A stretch of 64,000 bases of DNA from DAIOEK01 sp963708715. Lineage in GTDB: Bacteria; Chloroflexota; Anaerolineae; Anaerolineales; Anaerolineaceae. Made by a program: the position numbers and the translations under genes. This document shows, piece by piece, positions 1 through 8,196 of the stretch. Every line of letters starts with the position of its first letter. Position 1 is the first letter of the stretch. The DNA is taken from NCBI GenBank assembly GCA_963708715.1, contig CAVPSU010000001.1, positions 1,364,001 through 1,428,000 of the forward strand, given 5' to 3'. The notes beneath the pieces are model-generated. The model made no database searches and was not told where the DNA came from. It saw nothing but the letters and a program-made list of their open reading frames with translations.

Positions 1-1056
1 ATTCTGGATGAATTTGTAGCTATCACTGGATATCACCGAAAATACGCAATTCGGGTTTTGAACTCGGTGGTACATAAAGAGCATAAAAAGAAACCGGGAC
101 CACGGAAGATTTATCAAGGCGAGGTGGTCACAGCGCTGGAGTACATCTGGGAGATCTGTGGCCAGATTTGTTCGAGACGCTTACAGCCCTTCTTGCCAGA
201 GATTGTAAAAGTTCTCGAACGTAACCATGAGATCCATGTATCGGCAGAGGTTAAGGAGCTTTTGCTAAAGATGAGTCGGTCAAGCATTGACCGTTGTTTG
301 AGTTCGGCTTATCAGACCCATCCGCATGGTCTCAGTACCACTAAACCCGGTACTTTGCTCAAGAAATCGATTCCCATACGAACTTACACTCCTTGGAACG
401 AAGAAAGGCCAGGGTTTATGGAAATTGATCTGGTTGCACATTGTGGAGATACAGCCGAAGGTCAATTTGTGAATACCCTGACCAGCGTGGATATCTCTAC
501 GGGTTGGACTGAGTGCCAGGCAGTCTTACCCCGCAATCGCCATACGGTTCTCGAGGCCATCAAAGCGATGCAAGCACGTCTGCCTTTTGCTCTTCTTGGC
601 CTTGACTCGGATAATGGTAGTGAATTTATAAACGAGATCTTGCTCCAATATTGCCAGTACCAAAAGATCACTTTTACCCGTTCACGCCCCTACCACAAGA
701 ATGACCAAGCTCATGTCGAACAGAAAAATTGGTCTGTGGTACGCCATCTCGTTGGTTACGACCGCTTCGAGACCACAGCCAAGTATAATCTCCTGCAGAG
801 TATCTATACTGACCTAAGTCTCTATTTCAATTTCTTCCAGCCTGTTCTCAAACTCACCTCAAAAGAACTCGTGGAAAAGCGGATCATCAAACACTATGAC
901 ACAGCAGCCACCCCTTACCAACGTGTCCTCGCAGCCAAAGAAATTCCATTCGAGGTCAAGGCCAGATTGACTAATATTTATGTCCGACTGAACCCGGTTA
1001 CTCTACGCAATTCTATCGACCAGAAAGTCCACCAATTATGCACTTTATCTCGGTAA
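1..1056 (+). CDS. DDE integrase-core transposase, 5' partial
   Basis: The frame is open from base 1, so the start lies upstream; 351 residues are visible. Residues 1-20 resemble the recognition helix of a helix-turn-helix (DEFVAITGYHRKYAIRVL). The middle is an rve/DDE catalytic core: Asp143 (MEIDLVAHCG), Asp204 (LDSDNGSEF) and Glu240 (HVEQKNW), with 35 residues between the second Asp and the Glu as in D,D(35)E enzymes. It would cut and join the ends of its own element. No frameshift or stop is visible, so it may be active. The stop lies at the edge of the first terminal repeat. Family assignment below the rve level is uncertain. Confidence 0.85.
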   Translation: MLDEFVAITGYHRKYAIRVLNSVVHKEHKKKPGPRKIYQGEVVTALEYIWEICGQICSRRLQPFLPEIVKVLERNHEIHVSAEVKELLLKMSRSSIDRCLSSAYQTHPHGLSTTKPGTLLKKSIPIRTYTPWNEERPGFMEIDLVAHCGDTAEGQFVNTLTSVDISTGWTECQAVLPRNRHTVLEAIKAMQARLPFALLGLDSDNGSEFINEILLQYCQYQKITFTRSRPYHKNDQAHVEQKNWSVVRHLVGYDRFETTAKYNLLQSIYTDLSLYFNFFQPVLKLTSKELVEKRIIKHYDTAATPYQRVLAAKEIPFEVKARLTNIYVRLNPVTLRNSIDQKVHQLCTLSR

Positions 1057-1112
1057 CATCTTCCCGTGAGGCAACGTTCCCCTTTGGTTACATTTTCCCG
1101 TGAGGCATTACG
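1052..1112. repeat. Doubled terminal motif of the insertion sequence
   Basis: Two near-identical copies lie 34 bases apart (1052-1076 and 1086-1112), each reading GGTNACAT-TTCCCGTGAGGCA with small differences. They begin at the transposase stop codon and probably form the right end. The left-end partner is not in the window. Confidence 0.55.
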
Positions 1113-1221
1113 TTGTAGAGGCGACCCTCGTGGTCACCCGAATTACTGGTTGGGAAAATTCGTGGATTGATATGATAACTTTGGTAGGATATGTAGGGAG
1201 TAAGGGCGGCATAAATAGAAT

Positions 1222-1245
1222 GGTGCGTTCGAACTCGAACGCACC
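1222..1245. repeat. REP-like palindrome in a 355-bp gap
   Basis: The gap from 1057 to 1412 holds the insertion-sequence end, then a palindrome with arms GGTGCGTTCGA and TCGAACGCACC separated by two bases. At 1114-1139 there is also a GTAGAGGCGACCCTCGTGG-type motif of the dispersed short repeats common in this genome. No coding region is visible in the gap. Confidence 0.5.
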
Positions 1246-1377
1246 CTACCGCTGGTAATTTTACTGTAGATATGCTCACAGATGGCATCCTCCCGATCCA
1301 TCAACCGATTCGGATATTCCAATTGGTCTATCAAAATCGTTTTTTGTTTTTCGGTTGGCTGATGATGGGGGACCGGT

Positions 1378-1406
1378 TAGACAATTTATTGTGATTGCGT
1401 TACACT
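1378..1406 (+). promoter_or_regulatory. Sigma70-type promoter of the histidine kinase
   Basis: The -35 TAGACA (1378-1383) and -10 TACACT (1401-1406) are separated by 17 bases. Predicted transcription would start near 1413, on top of the first possible ATG, which supports translation from the later ATG at 1449 that has GGAG eight bases upstream. Confidence 0.5.
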
Positions 1407-1448
1407 ACATTCATGCCAACTGCAACTCTGCCAACCGGAGAAAAGGAA

Positions 1449-2711
1449 ATGCGCCAGCAGCTTAAGAAACTGATTCGACTGGTAGAGATCAGCCTACGTT
1501 TAAATTCAACCATGGACCCCGAGCAGTTATTGCAGTCCATTATTCAATCAGCAACCGATCTATTGGAATGCGAAGCGGCTTCGATCCTGCTATATGACGA
1601 ATCAAGCCAGAAGCTGCATTTCGCAGCGGCAACCGGTAGCGATCCAAAAAAGTTGGCTGAGATACCTGTTCCCAAAGACCGCTCCATCGCGGGAGCGGTG
1701 TTCCGCGAAAACACACCCATTTTGGTAGCTGATGTTCAGGATGACCCACGTCATTATGACCTCGTATCTGATGAGGTTCACTTCCAGACCCGTAACCTGC
1801 TGGGTGTGCCCATGCGCATCCGCGACCGAGTGACCGGTGTATTGGAAGCACTCAACAAGAAGGATGGACATTTCGGCAAAGACGACGCTGACATCCTGTC
1901 CATTATCGCCAATCAAGCGGCGGTGGCCATTTATAATGCCCGCCAGATGCAGGCTCTTCAGAACGCATATGCTGAAATTCAACGCACCGATGAGATGAAG
2001 ACCCGCTTCCTTGCTCTGGCATCCCATGAACTGCGAACACCCTTACAGCATATTCTTGGCTATGGCAGCCTGCTTAAACAATCCACCGACGACTCGGTTA
2101 CCGAGGCAGCCGCCAGGGTGGTGGATGCAGCGCACCATATGAAAGACATCATCGACACAATGACCAACCTGGAATTGATTCGGCGCGGAGAGATGAATTC
2201 TGAATTCAAGCAGATACCGATCCAGACCATCCTCGAAAAAGCATTGCAGGGAAAACTCGCGAGCATCAAACAGCATGGCCATCAAATGGAATGGCTGGTA
2301 CCCATGCAAGTCATGATCGTTAATGCAAATTCAGAGAAACTACCTCAGGTATTTTCAGCCATTTTGGATAATGCGATCCGGTTCACCCCCGATGGCGGGA
2401 GAGTATCGGTGTCGGTGGAACATAAATCCAATTTGGTCGAAATTCGGATCAGTGATACGGGTCTGGGAATTCCTCAATCTGAATTATCCAATATCTTTAA
2501 AGAGTTTTACCAGATCGAACACCACCTGACCCGCACCTACGGCGGATTGGGGTTGGGACTCAGCGTTGCGCAGGGAATAGTCCAATTGCATGGGGGAAAA
2601 ATTTGGGCTGAGAGCGCCGGAGAAAACCTGGGCACAACTATTGTGGTCCAGCTACCCGAAGGAAAACTACCGTCCACAGGCACTCTCAAGCGGATAGTGA
2701 ATCCTCTGTAA
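1449..2711 (+). CDS. GAF-domain sensor histidine kinase
   Basis: This cytoplasmic sensor kinase has 420 residues. A GAF domain (about 10-165) would bind a small ligand. A HisKA helix follows with the phospho-acceptor in ASHELRTPLQHI (His193), then a HATPase domain with the N box (DNAIRFTPDGG), G1 box (DTGLGIP) and G2 box (GGLGLGLSVAQG). No transmembrane segment is seen. An in-frame ATG at 1413 has no ribosome-binding site, whereas 1449 follows GGAG by eight bases, so 1449 is preferred. No response regulator is adjacent, so it is an orphan kinase. The 3' end overlaps the convergent gene by 26 bases. Confidence 0.9.
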   Translation: MRQQLKKLIRLVEISLRLNSTMDPEQLLQSIIQSATDLLECEAASILLYDESSQKLHFAAATGSDPKKLAEIPVPKDRSIAGAVFRENTPILVADVQDDPRHYDLVSDEVHFQTRNLLGVPMRIRDRVTGVLEALNKKDGHFGKDDADILSIIANQAAVAIYNARQMQALQNAYAEIQRTDEMKTRFLALASHELRTPLQHILGYGSLLKQSTDDSVTEAAARVVDAAHHMKDIIDTMTNLELIRRGEMNSEFKQIPIQTILEKALQGKLASIKQHGHQMEWLVPMQVMIVNANSEKLPQVFSAILDNAIRFTPDGGRVSVSVEHKSNLVEIRISDTGLGIPQSELSNIFKEFYQIEHHLTRTYGGLGLGLSVAQGIVQLHGGKIWAESAGENLGTTIVVQLPEGKLPSTGTLKRIVNPL

Positions 2712-4932
2712 AATAAGCAACCGCTTTTCCCTTATCGTCATCCATCGCCAATACCAGCCTGTAACCGGGTCGTATCTCACTACATTTGATGACGCGCAAA
2801 CATCGCTCCAGGCGGCTTTCCTCAGGTAGAAAAGTAGTTAGATGATTTGGGGACTCATAGAAAAACTTCCGATCAAACACCACCCGTTTGTCATCCAGGT
2901 TTATCGAAAGAGGATAGATCTGCGACTCTAATAAATCCTGGAAGAAGTGCGTGCCAAAGGAGGGTTCAGGAGCGTGACCAAAACCTTCCCCGGTCAGTTC
3001 GATCAAAGACCTCGCGTTGTAAATATCTCCATAATTGATGGTCACACCAAGATCCGGATTCGACGTTCCCCAACGCCCCGGTCCGATGCAAATAAAGCTT
3101 TCGTGAGCCAGTAGGGAATTCAATGCTCCCACTGTACGACCTAATTCTCCCCGTAATTCCGGCGTCTCGAGTGCGTAATATTCTTCGGGTTGTACAAAAA
3201 CCACATATTGAATATCCGGCACATATCCTTCCGGTACCATATCGTGAATCGAAAAAACCATGTCCTCGGGTTTGAGGTTGACCGGAATCTGCGTCTTTGA
3301 TGTCATCTCCAACTGACTTTGCGGACGGCATTGCAAGATCGTGATAACCACATCAGGTTTTACGGGATCTTTGTGGGTGATCTCTGCTGTAAATTCCATA
3401 TCCACCGGGGATTGATAATGTTGCTCCAACGTTTTCAGGATCAACTTCATCCTTTCAGCAAAAGGTGTCCGTTTTAGGAAATCTTCCATGGTTATACATA
3501 AAGAGGATTCATCCCCCTCAAGAATATTGGTTCGGAGTGAACTAAAGAAATCTTCCTGATCTTGCTGGGCAACATAACGCAGGTCATCATAATCTGGATG
3601 AAGCAGTTCCTTTTTGTGAATGGTATGGAAGTCGTTACATCCGAAATCAATCACATCCACGAATTGTTGGGAATATTTCCGAATGGATTGGGGGGAAGAG
3701 TTGGGTCTGAGGAGTGGATGACTAAGGGCAACCAAACGAGGATAATCATTCCCCACCCGATCCACTGCCCTGGTTCCCAATCCCCACACCAGCCGAACAA
3801 ACCCATCCTCCTTGCGAATCTGAGGTGCCCAGCGGTATAGATTGCGGCTGAAGGCTACTCCTGACGCCACGGGGAAATAGTACTGACCATAGCGTTGTCC
3901 TTCCACGACCTGAATTAATATCGCCATCCGTTCATCATAATCCTGGAAGCCCTTGCTACGACGATAGAGCAAAGCATTTGGATTCAGCGTAGATGCGTAG
4001 ACTCGCGCGATCGTCTTCACCAGATCACGCAGGTTTTCTTCCGGGTTGGACTGGTTCGCACAAAACCAGCTATCATATTTACCTGCAAACGAGGTGCCAA
4101 AATTATCCTCAAGAAGACTTGACGAACGGACAATGATCGGCTGATCTCCCACCTTGAGTAGCACACCCGCCAAACGATCCATGACTTCGATCGGGAATTG
4201 TCCCTCCTCGAAGTCCTTTAAGATCATTGGATAATCATTGCGCATTTCAATTTCTTTTTTATATTTCTGGTCGTTCCAATGTACCAGATTATTGATTTCC
4301 ATAAAATTATAGAAAATATCAGATCCAAGGAAAAAGGTCTCTGGTGTGCGGACATTTAGGCGGAGCGACTCGTCGCCAACCCTTTGAATAATGCGATAAG
4401 CAAGCAGCATTCCGGCTGCCTTTCCGCCGATTCGTCCGGAACCAATCTTGTGCCGCCGCACATTGGTCAGGTCTTCCACAGTGAACCATTCTTTGGCGAT
4501 ATTGATATATCTCAACTGGTCGCTGATGAGTTGCCGAATAAGAACCACCTTCAATTCACTGAGGCGGGCTTCCAATTTTGCCCGGTCTTCCCCTGAAATC
4601 TGTTCGATTGTCTTTGCCTGTTCGAGGATCAACTCCAGCGGGGCAAGCTCTGGGTTTAATGAAAGAAGCGTACCTTGTGCTTCTACCCCTTTCTCATGCA
4701 GTACTTCGTGAATCACAGTGTCCAATTCTTCATTGGGGTAGTACATACAGAAGTAATAATCGGTGAGCTGATCGCGCATCGCGCAGACACGTTTCTCCCA
4801 CATATCGGCTGCTTCTTCCGTAAGTGGATCGCGTAATCCTTCTCGAATCTGCGATTGAACCGCTTTCTGGCGCACCTCTTCTTCGAAGATCTCTTGTGAG
4901 ATTGTTCCCTTCAGGTAAATACGCTTTCGCAT
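2686..4932 (-). CDS. PEP/pyruvate-binding (PPDK N-terminal-like) protein
   Basis: The protein has about 748 residues with the ATP-grasp nucleotide-binding domain of PEP synthase and pyruvate phosphate dikinase. Signature segments are GSGRIGGKAAGML (about residue 165) and the IVRSSSLLEDNFGTSFAGKY region (about 275). The swivelling phosphohistidine domain and the PEP-binding TIM barrel are absent, so it is not a complete PEP synthase. It may phosphorylate another substrate or act with a separate partner. The first 110 residues are charged and have no recognised domain. The start at 4932 begins a plausible soluble N-terminus; upstream in-frame ATGs at 5034 and 5100 add a Cys-rich segment that does not look conserved. 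Confidence 0.75.
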   Translation of the reverse strand: MRKRIYLKGTISQEIFEEEVRQKAVQSQIREGLRDPLTEEAADMWEKRVCAMRDQLTDYYFCMYYPNEELDTVIHEVLHEKGVEAQGTLLSLNPELAPLELILEQAKTIEQISGEDRAKLEARLSELKVVLIRQLISDQLRYINIAKEWFTVEDLTNVRRHKIGSGRIGGKAAGMLLAYRIIQRVGDESLRLNVRTPETFFLGSDIFYNFMEINNLVHWNDQKYKKEIEMRNDYPMILKDFEEGQFPIEVMDRLAGVLLKVGDQPIIVRSSSLLEDNFGTSFAGKYDSWFCANQSNPEENLRDLVKTIARVYASTLNPNALLYRRSKGFQDYDERMAILIQVVEGQRYGQYYFPVASGVAFSRNLYRWAPQIRKEDGFVRLVWGLGTRAVDRVGNDYPRLVALSHPLLRPNSSPQSIRKYSQQFVDVIDFGCNDFHTIHKKELLHPDYDDLRYVAQQDQEDFFSSLRTNILEGDESSLCITMEDFLKRTPFAERMKLILKTLEQHYQSPVDMEFTAEITHKDPVKPDVVITILQCRPQSQLEMTSKTQIPVNLKPEDMVFSIHDMVPEGYVPDIQYVVFVQPEEYYALETPELRGELGRTVGALNSLLAHESFICIGPGRWGTSNPDLGVTINYGDIYNARSLIELTGEGFGHAPEPSFGTHFFQDLLESQIYPLSINLDDKRVVFDRKFFYESPNHLTTFLPEESRLERCLRVIKCSEIRPGYRLVLAMDDDKGKAVAYFTEDSLSA

Positions 4933-5136
4933 TTTTTGCCTGATACGTCCACACAGTATTGGGTATTGGTAAATTGTGAGGATTGTCGTTAGCAGCCGGT
5001 CAGTCGCAGGGGGAGTGGAGATGGAATGAAACATGAATTCATTATAGCAAACCAGCCGGTTTTGAAAAACGAAAGATGGCACCGTATAACATGTGCACAT
5101 TCAATAAATGTATGGTACAGGGTTTATTTAAGGAAT

Positions 5137-5164
5137 AAAAAAGCCCCACCTGATCAGGTGGGGC
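5137..5164 (-). terminator. Intrinsic terminator of dnaN
   Basis: A perfect 22-bp palindrome (GCCCCACC-TGATCA-GGTGGGGC, 5143-5164) is followed on the minus strand by six T. It starts 18 bases after the dnaN stop codon. Confidence 0.85.
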
Positions 5165-5181
5165 GGAGTATCGTTGGACTA

Positions 5182-6309
5182 TTAGAGGTGCATTGGCATG
5201 ATCACGTGGACAAAGCTATCATCAGAAACAGGTTTTACTACACCCGGCGTATTAGGTGCGGTGGTCTCAAGCGCAACATTGGGAGTTCGGATGACTTCCA
5301 GAACTTCCCGCAAGAAACGCACATTGAATGCGATCAATAAATTTGCGCCTTCGATGGTCGCGTCGACACCTTCGTCGCTTTTTCCGGTTTCTTCGTTCAT
5401 CGCAGATATCTCCACGACGCCCATGGCGCTTTCGCCTGCCGGCTTCAGGTTCAGGCGAACGACATTGGAGCCTTCCCGGGCGAACACTTCAGCTCGTTTA
5501 CATGCCGCAAGTAGTGATTGGGTGGTCAGCACGGTCCGGGTTTTATAAGTACGTGGAATGATCTGGTTGCAATCCGGGAACTTGCCTTCAATTAGTTGGG
5601 ATGCAACCTCCACATCCTTGAGGGTAAAGATGACCTGACCTCGCCCGGACGGGACTGTCATGGTGACGGTCTGCTCGCCATCCACAGCGACTCGGGCTAA
5701 TTCGGTCAATGCTTTTGCAGGGACAATAATGTTAACGGGGTTAGCCAACGGTGCTGATAATGGAGTCCGTTTAACAGAGATCCGGAATCCATCTGCGGCT
5801 GCCATCATCATCTCGTTCCCTTCCAGGATGATCTGTGCGCCCATTAACACGGGACGGGCTTCATCAGCGGAAGCAGCAAAAACTACCTGCTGGATCATCT
5901 CCTTGAGGTCTGCCACGTTGAGCACCACACCCGCGTCCGCTTCCGGGACGGGCATTGGTGGAAACTCCTGAGCATCTATGCCCTTAACCTCAGATGAAGA
6001 GGCAGTAGAATGGATCTCCAGACTCTGGGTTCTGGAATTCAAAACCAAACTTAATACCTCGTTGGGAAGGGTGTTCACCAAATCAGTGAATGTTCGGGCA
6101 GGGACAGTGAAACTCCCTTCTTCTTCCACCTTGGCGCCTATCCAGCAGGTAATACCCAACTCGAGATTGGTTGCGGATAATCGCAGCCTACCATCATCGG
6201 TGGCAAGCATGACGTTGGACAGCACGGGCAACGTGGTTCGCGGTGCAACTGCCCGGGAAACGATGCTTAGACCATGCGCCAGATTCTGTTGCGAAACGGA
6301 GACCTTCAT
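5182..6309 (-). CDS. dnaN: DNA polymerase III beta subunit (sliding clamp)
   Basis: This 375-residue protein is the ring-shaped processivity factor of the replicative polymerase, a dimer of three-domain subunits. The N-terminus (MKVSVSQQNLAHGLSIVSRA) and the C-terminal HVIMPMHL are characteristic, and the length matches the family (365-380). GAGGG lies six bases before the ATG. The gene stands alone: dnaA, recF and gyrB, its usual neighbours, are absent. It is followed by a strong terminator and diverges from the MFS gene at 6498. Confidence 0.97.
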   Translation of the reverse strand: MKVSVSQQNLAHGLSIVSRAVAPRTTLPVLSNVMLATDDGRLRLSATNLELGITCWIGAKVEEEGSFTVPARTFTDLVNTLPNEVLSLVLNSRTQSLEIHSTASSSEVKGIDAQEFPPMPVPEADAGVVLNVADLKEMIQQVVFAASADEARPVLMGAQIILEGNEMMMAAADGFRISVKRTPLSAPLANPVNIIVPAKALTELARVAVDGEQTVTMTVPSGRGQVIFTLKDVEVASQLIEGKFPDCNQIIPRTYKTRTVLTTQSLLAACKRAEVFAREGSNVVRLNLKPAGESAMGVVEISAMNEETGKSDEGVDATIEGANLLIAFNVRFLREVLEVIRTPNVALETTAPNTPGVVKPVSDDSFVHVIMPMHL

Positions 6310-6338
6310 GGCTGACCCTCATTTTTTTGTGGAAATAG

Positions 6339-6368
6339 TATGTACCTATTTTATACCAGATTAGTCAA
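6339..6368 (-). promoter_or_regulatory. Putative dnaN promoter
   Basis: On the minus strand TTGACT (6368-6363) and TACATA (6344-6339) are separated by 18 bases, giving a leader of about 25 bases before the dnaN ATG. A TATAAA inside the spacer could be an alternative -10. Confidence 0.4.
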
Positions 6369-6497
6369 ATTGCACTATCAGTATTCACATCCATCTACAC
6401 AAGCAAAATTCGTGCTTTTAATTGAAACCATTAACCATACTGTGACCCTTGAGCTGTGTTAAAATGGAGCCATCCTCTCACGAAAAAATATATCCTC

Positions 6498-7712
6498 ATG
6501 ACTGCATTCCTCTCATCCGTCAAGAAAATGCCACGCGAACTTAAGATCTTTGCCCTGGCGACCATCGCCATGGGCATGGGTTATAACATATACGACTCCA
6601 CATTTAATAATTACATCAACTCTCTGTTTCACCTGACCGGTTTTCAGCGGTCATTCCTCGAGCTCCCACGCGAGATCCCGGGACTCCTGGTAGTTTTCCT
6701 GTCAGCCCTGCTCTGGTTCCTGTGCAGCCGGCGGATGGGCGTGCTGGCGATGATCCTCGGCGCCATCGGATCGATCCTGGTGGGATTTGTTTCCCCCACA
6801 TACGGGGTACTGACCATCTGGGTATTTGTCTATAGCGTTGGAAGCCACCTGTTCCTTCCATTACAGTCTGCCATTGGAATGGAATTGGCCGAGGAAGGGC
6901 GTACTGGTCAACGTCTGGGACAACTGAATTCCCTCCGCAACCTGGCTGCGATCTTTGGCAGCTTCCTGGTGTTTCTAGGCTTCAAATATCTCAAATTCAC
7001 CTTCCAGACCACATTTGTGATCACAGCGGTGATACTGGCCGTGGCGGCCGTGTTGATGTTCACCATGAAACCAAATGTGACCCGTCCACCGAAAACCTTT
7101 TTTAAATTGCGGCGAGAATACTCGCTCTATTATGTTCTGGCGATCCTGTATGGTTCTCGCAAACAGATTTTTCTGACCTTCGGTCCGTGGGTTCTGGTGA
7201 CCGTGTTTGACCAGCCAACTCAGGTGATGGCTACCCTTCTAATGATTGGTGGTGTCATTGGCATCTTGTTCCAGCCGGCATTGGGCTGGATGATCGACCA
7301 TCTGGGGGAGAAGAAAGTGATCCAGGCAGAAGCTATCCTGTTGGTGTTCGTCTGCCTGGGATATGGTTTTTCTGGATTTCTCTTCTCAAAAACAATTGCG
7401 CTGTATATTACTTTTGTTTGTTTCCTGTTGGACCAAATGTTGATGTCGGTCAATATGGCGCGAGCCACCTTCATGAAGAAGATCGCGGTCGATCCAGCAG
7501 ATATTCAGCCCGCGCTTACCGTCGCCGTTACGATGGATCACGTTTTTTCGATTAGCGTCGCACTGCTGGGTGGTCTGATCTGGAGTCAATATGGTTTCCA
7601 ATACGTATTCCTGATAGGAACTGCCATCGCTTTGATCAATTTCTTCGTTGCAGGCAGAATCAAATTGCCGTCTGGCTCAAAAGTAGCCCTCGCACCGAGT
7701 ATTTCCGATTAA
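6498..7712 (+). CDS. MFS transporter
   Basis: The protein has 404 residues with about 12 hydrophobic helices and the short polar central loop (about residues 185-205) typical of the major facilitator superfamily. The conserved loop after helix 2 appears as LCSRRMG, a weak form of motif A, and the second half has DHLGEKK. It would be a secondary transporter in the inner membrane; the substrate cannot be told. An in-frame GTG at 6456 adds 14 unlikely residues. It is monocistronic and diverges from dnaN. Confidence 0.85.
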   Translation: MTAFLSSVKKMPRELKIFALATIAMGMGYNIYDSTFNNYINSLFHLTGFQRSFLELPREIPGLLVVFLSALLWFLCSRRMGVLAMILGAIGSILVGFVSPTYGVLTIWVFVYSVGSHLFLPLQSAIGMELAEEGRTGQRLGQLNSLRNLAAIFGSFLVFLGFKYLKFTFQTTFVITAVILAVAAVLMFTMKPNVTRPPKTFFKLRREYSLYYVLAILYGSRKQIFLTFGPWVLVTVFDQPTQVMATLLMIGGVIGILFQPALGWMIDHLGEKKVIQAEAILLVFVCLGYGFSGFLFSKTIALYITFVCFLLDQMLMSVNMARATFMKKIAVDPADIQPALTVAVTMDHVFSISVALLGGLIWSQYGFQYVFLIGTAIALINFFVAGRIKLPSGSKVALAPSISD

Positions 7713-7874
7713 ATTTCCACCCAGACTATCCTTCAGTTATCGGAGTCGCGCGAAACGCTCCGATTTTTGTCATTTGACAGGGGAGGATTCGGGGAAGATT
7801 GTCAGATGGTTTTCACTTTTTTCATAACTATAATGAAAATAGCCCTGTTATCTAAGCCCAACAAGGAGAAATGT

Positions 7875-8189
7875 ATGACAGCGTATGTGATCGCGGACGT
7901 GCAGATCATGGACCTCGAGAATTATGAGGTGGTGAAGAAGCTCACCCCACCGGTGGTTTCCGCTTTTGGTGGTAAATACCTGGCTCGCGGCGGGAAAATG
8001 GCCAACCTCGCTGGAGATTGGAATCCCGATCGCCTGGTCATTATGCAATTTCCCTCGGTTGAAAAAGCTCAAGAATGGGCTGAATCTCCAGAATATGAAC
8101 CCGTTAAAGCTATACGCGATAAAACAGCCAAGATCAATATGGTTGTGATCGAAGCCCTTGCCCAACCTCCTCGAGAAATGATCGGGTGA
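7875..8189 (+). CDS. DUF1330 family protein
   Basis: This 104-residue protein begins MTAYVIADVQI and contains GGKYLARGG and the RLVIMQFPSVEKAQEW segment, which identify DUF1330, a small dimeric alpha/beta barrel fold of unknown function. AAGGAGAA ends five bases before the ATG and decides the start over an upstream in-frame ATG at 7767. The length is as usual for the family. Confidence 0.88.
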   Translation: MTAYVIADVQIMDLENYEVVKKLTPPVVSAFGGKYLARGGKMANLAGDWNPDRLVIMQFPSVEKAQEWAESPEYEPVKAIRDKTAKINMVVIEALAQPPREMIG

Positions 8190-8196
8190 ACTGGAT

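Larger units (their letters stand above)
1..1112 (+). mobile_element. Insertion sequence, right-hand part only
   Basis: The window opens inside an insertion sequence. It consists of the transposase reading frame followed by two imperfect copies of a terminal motif, at 1052-1076 and 1086-1112, both containing TTCCCGTGAGGCA. Such motifs are typical transposase-binding ends of rve-type elements. The left end lies outside the window, so the exact family and the target duplication cannot be determined. The right boundary is estimated from the second repeat. Confidence 0.7.

Noticed and set aside
1057..1412. Small minus-strand frames of about 60 codons
   Set aside because: They run across palindromes and insertion-sequence ends, lack ribosome-binding sites and have no protein-like pattern.
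6378..6497. Promoter for the MFS gene at 6498
   Set aside because: A TTAAAAT near 6459 is the only -10-like site and no matching -35 is found.
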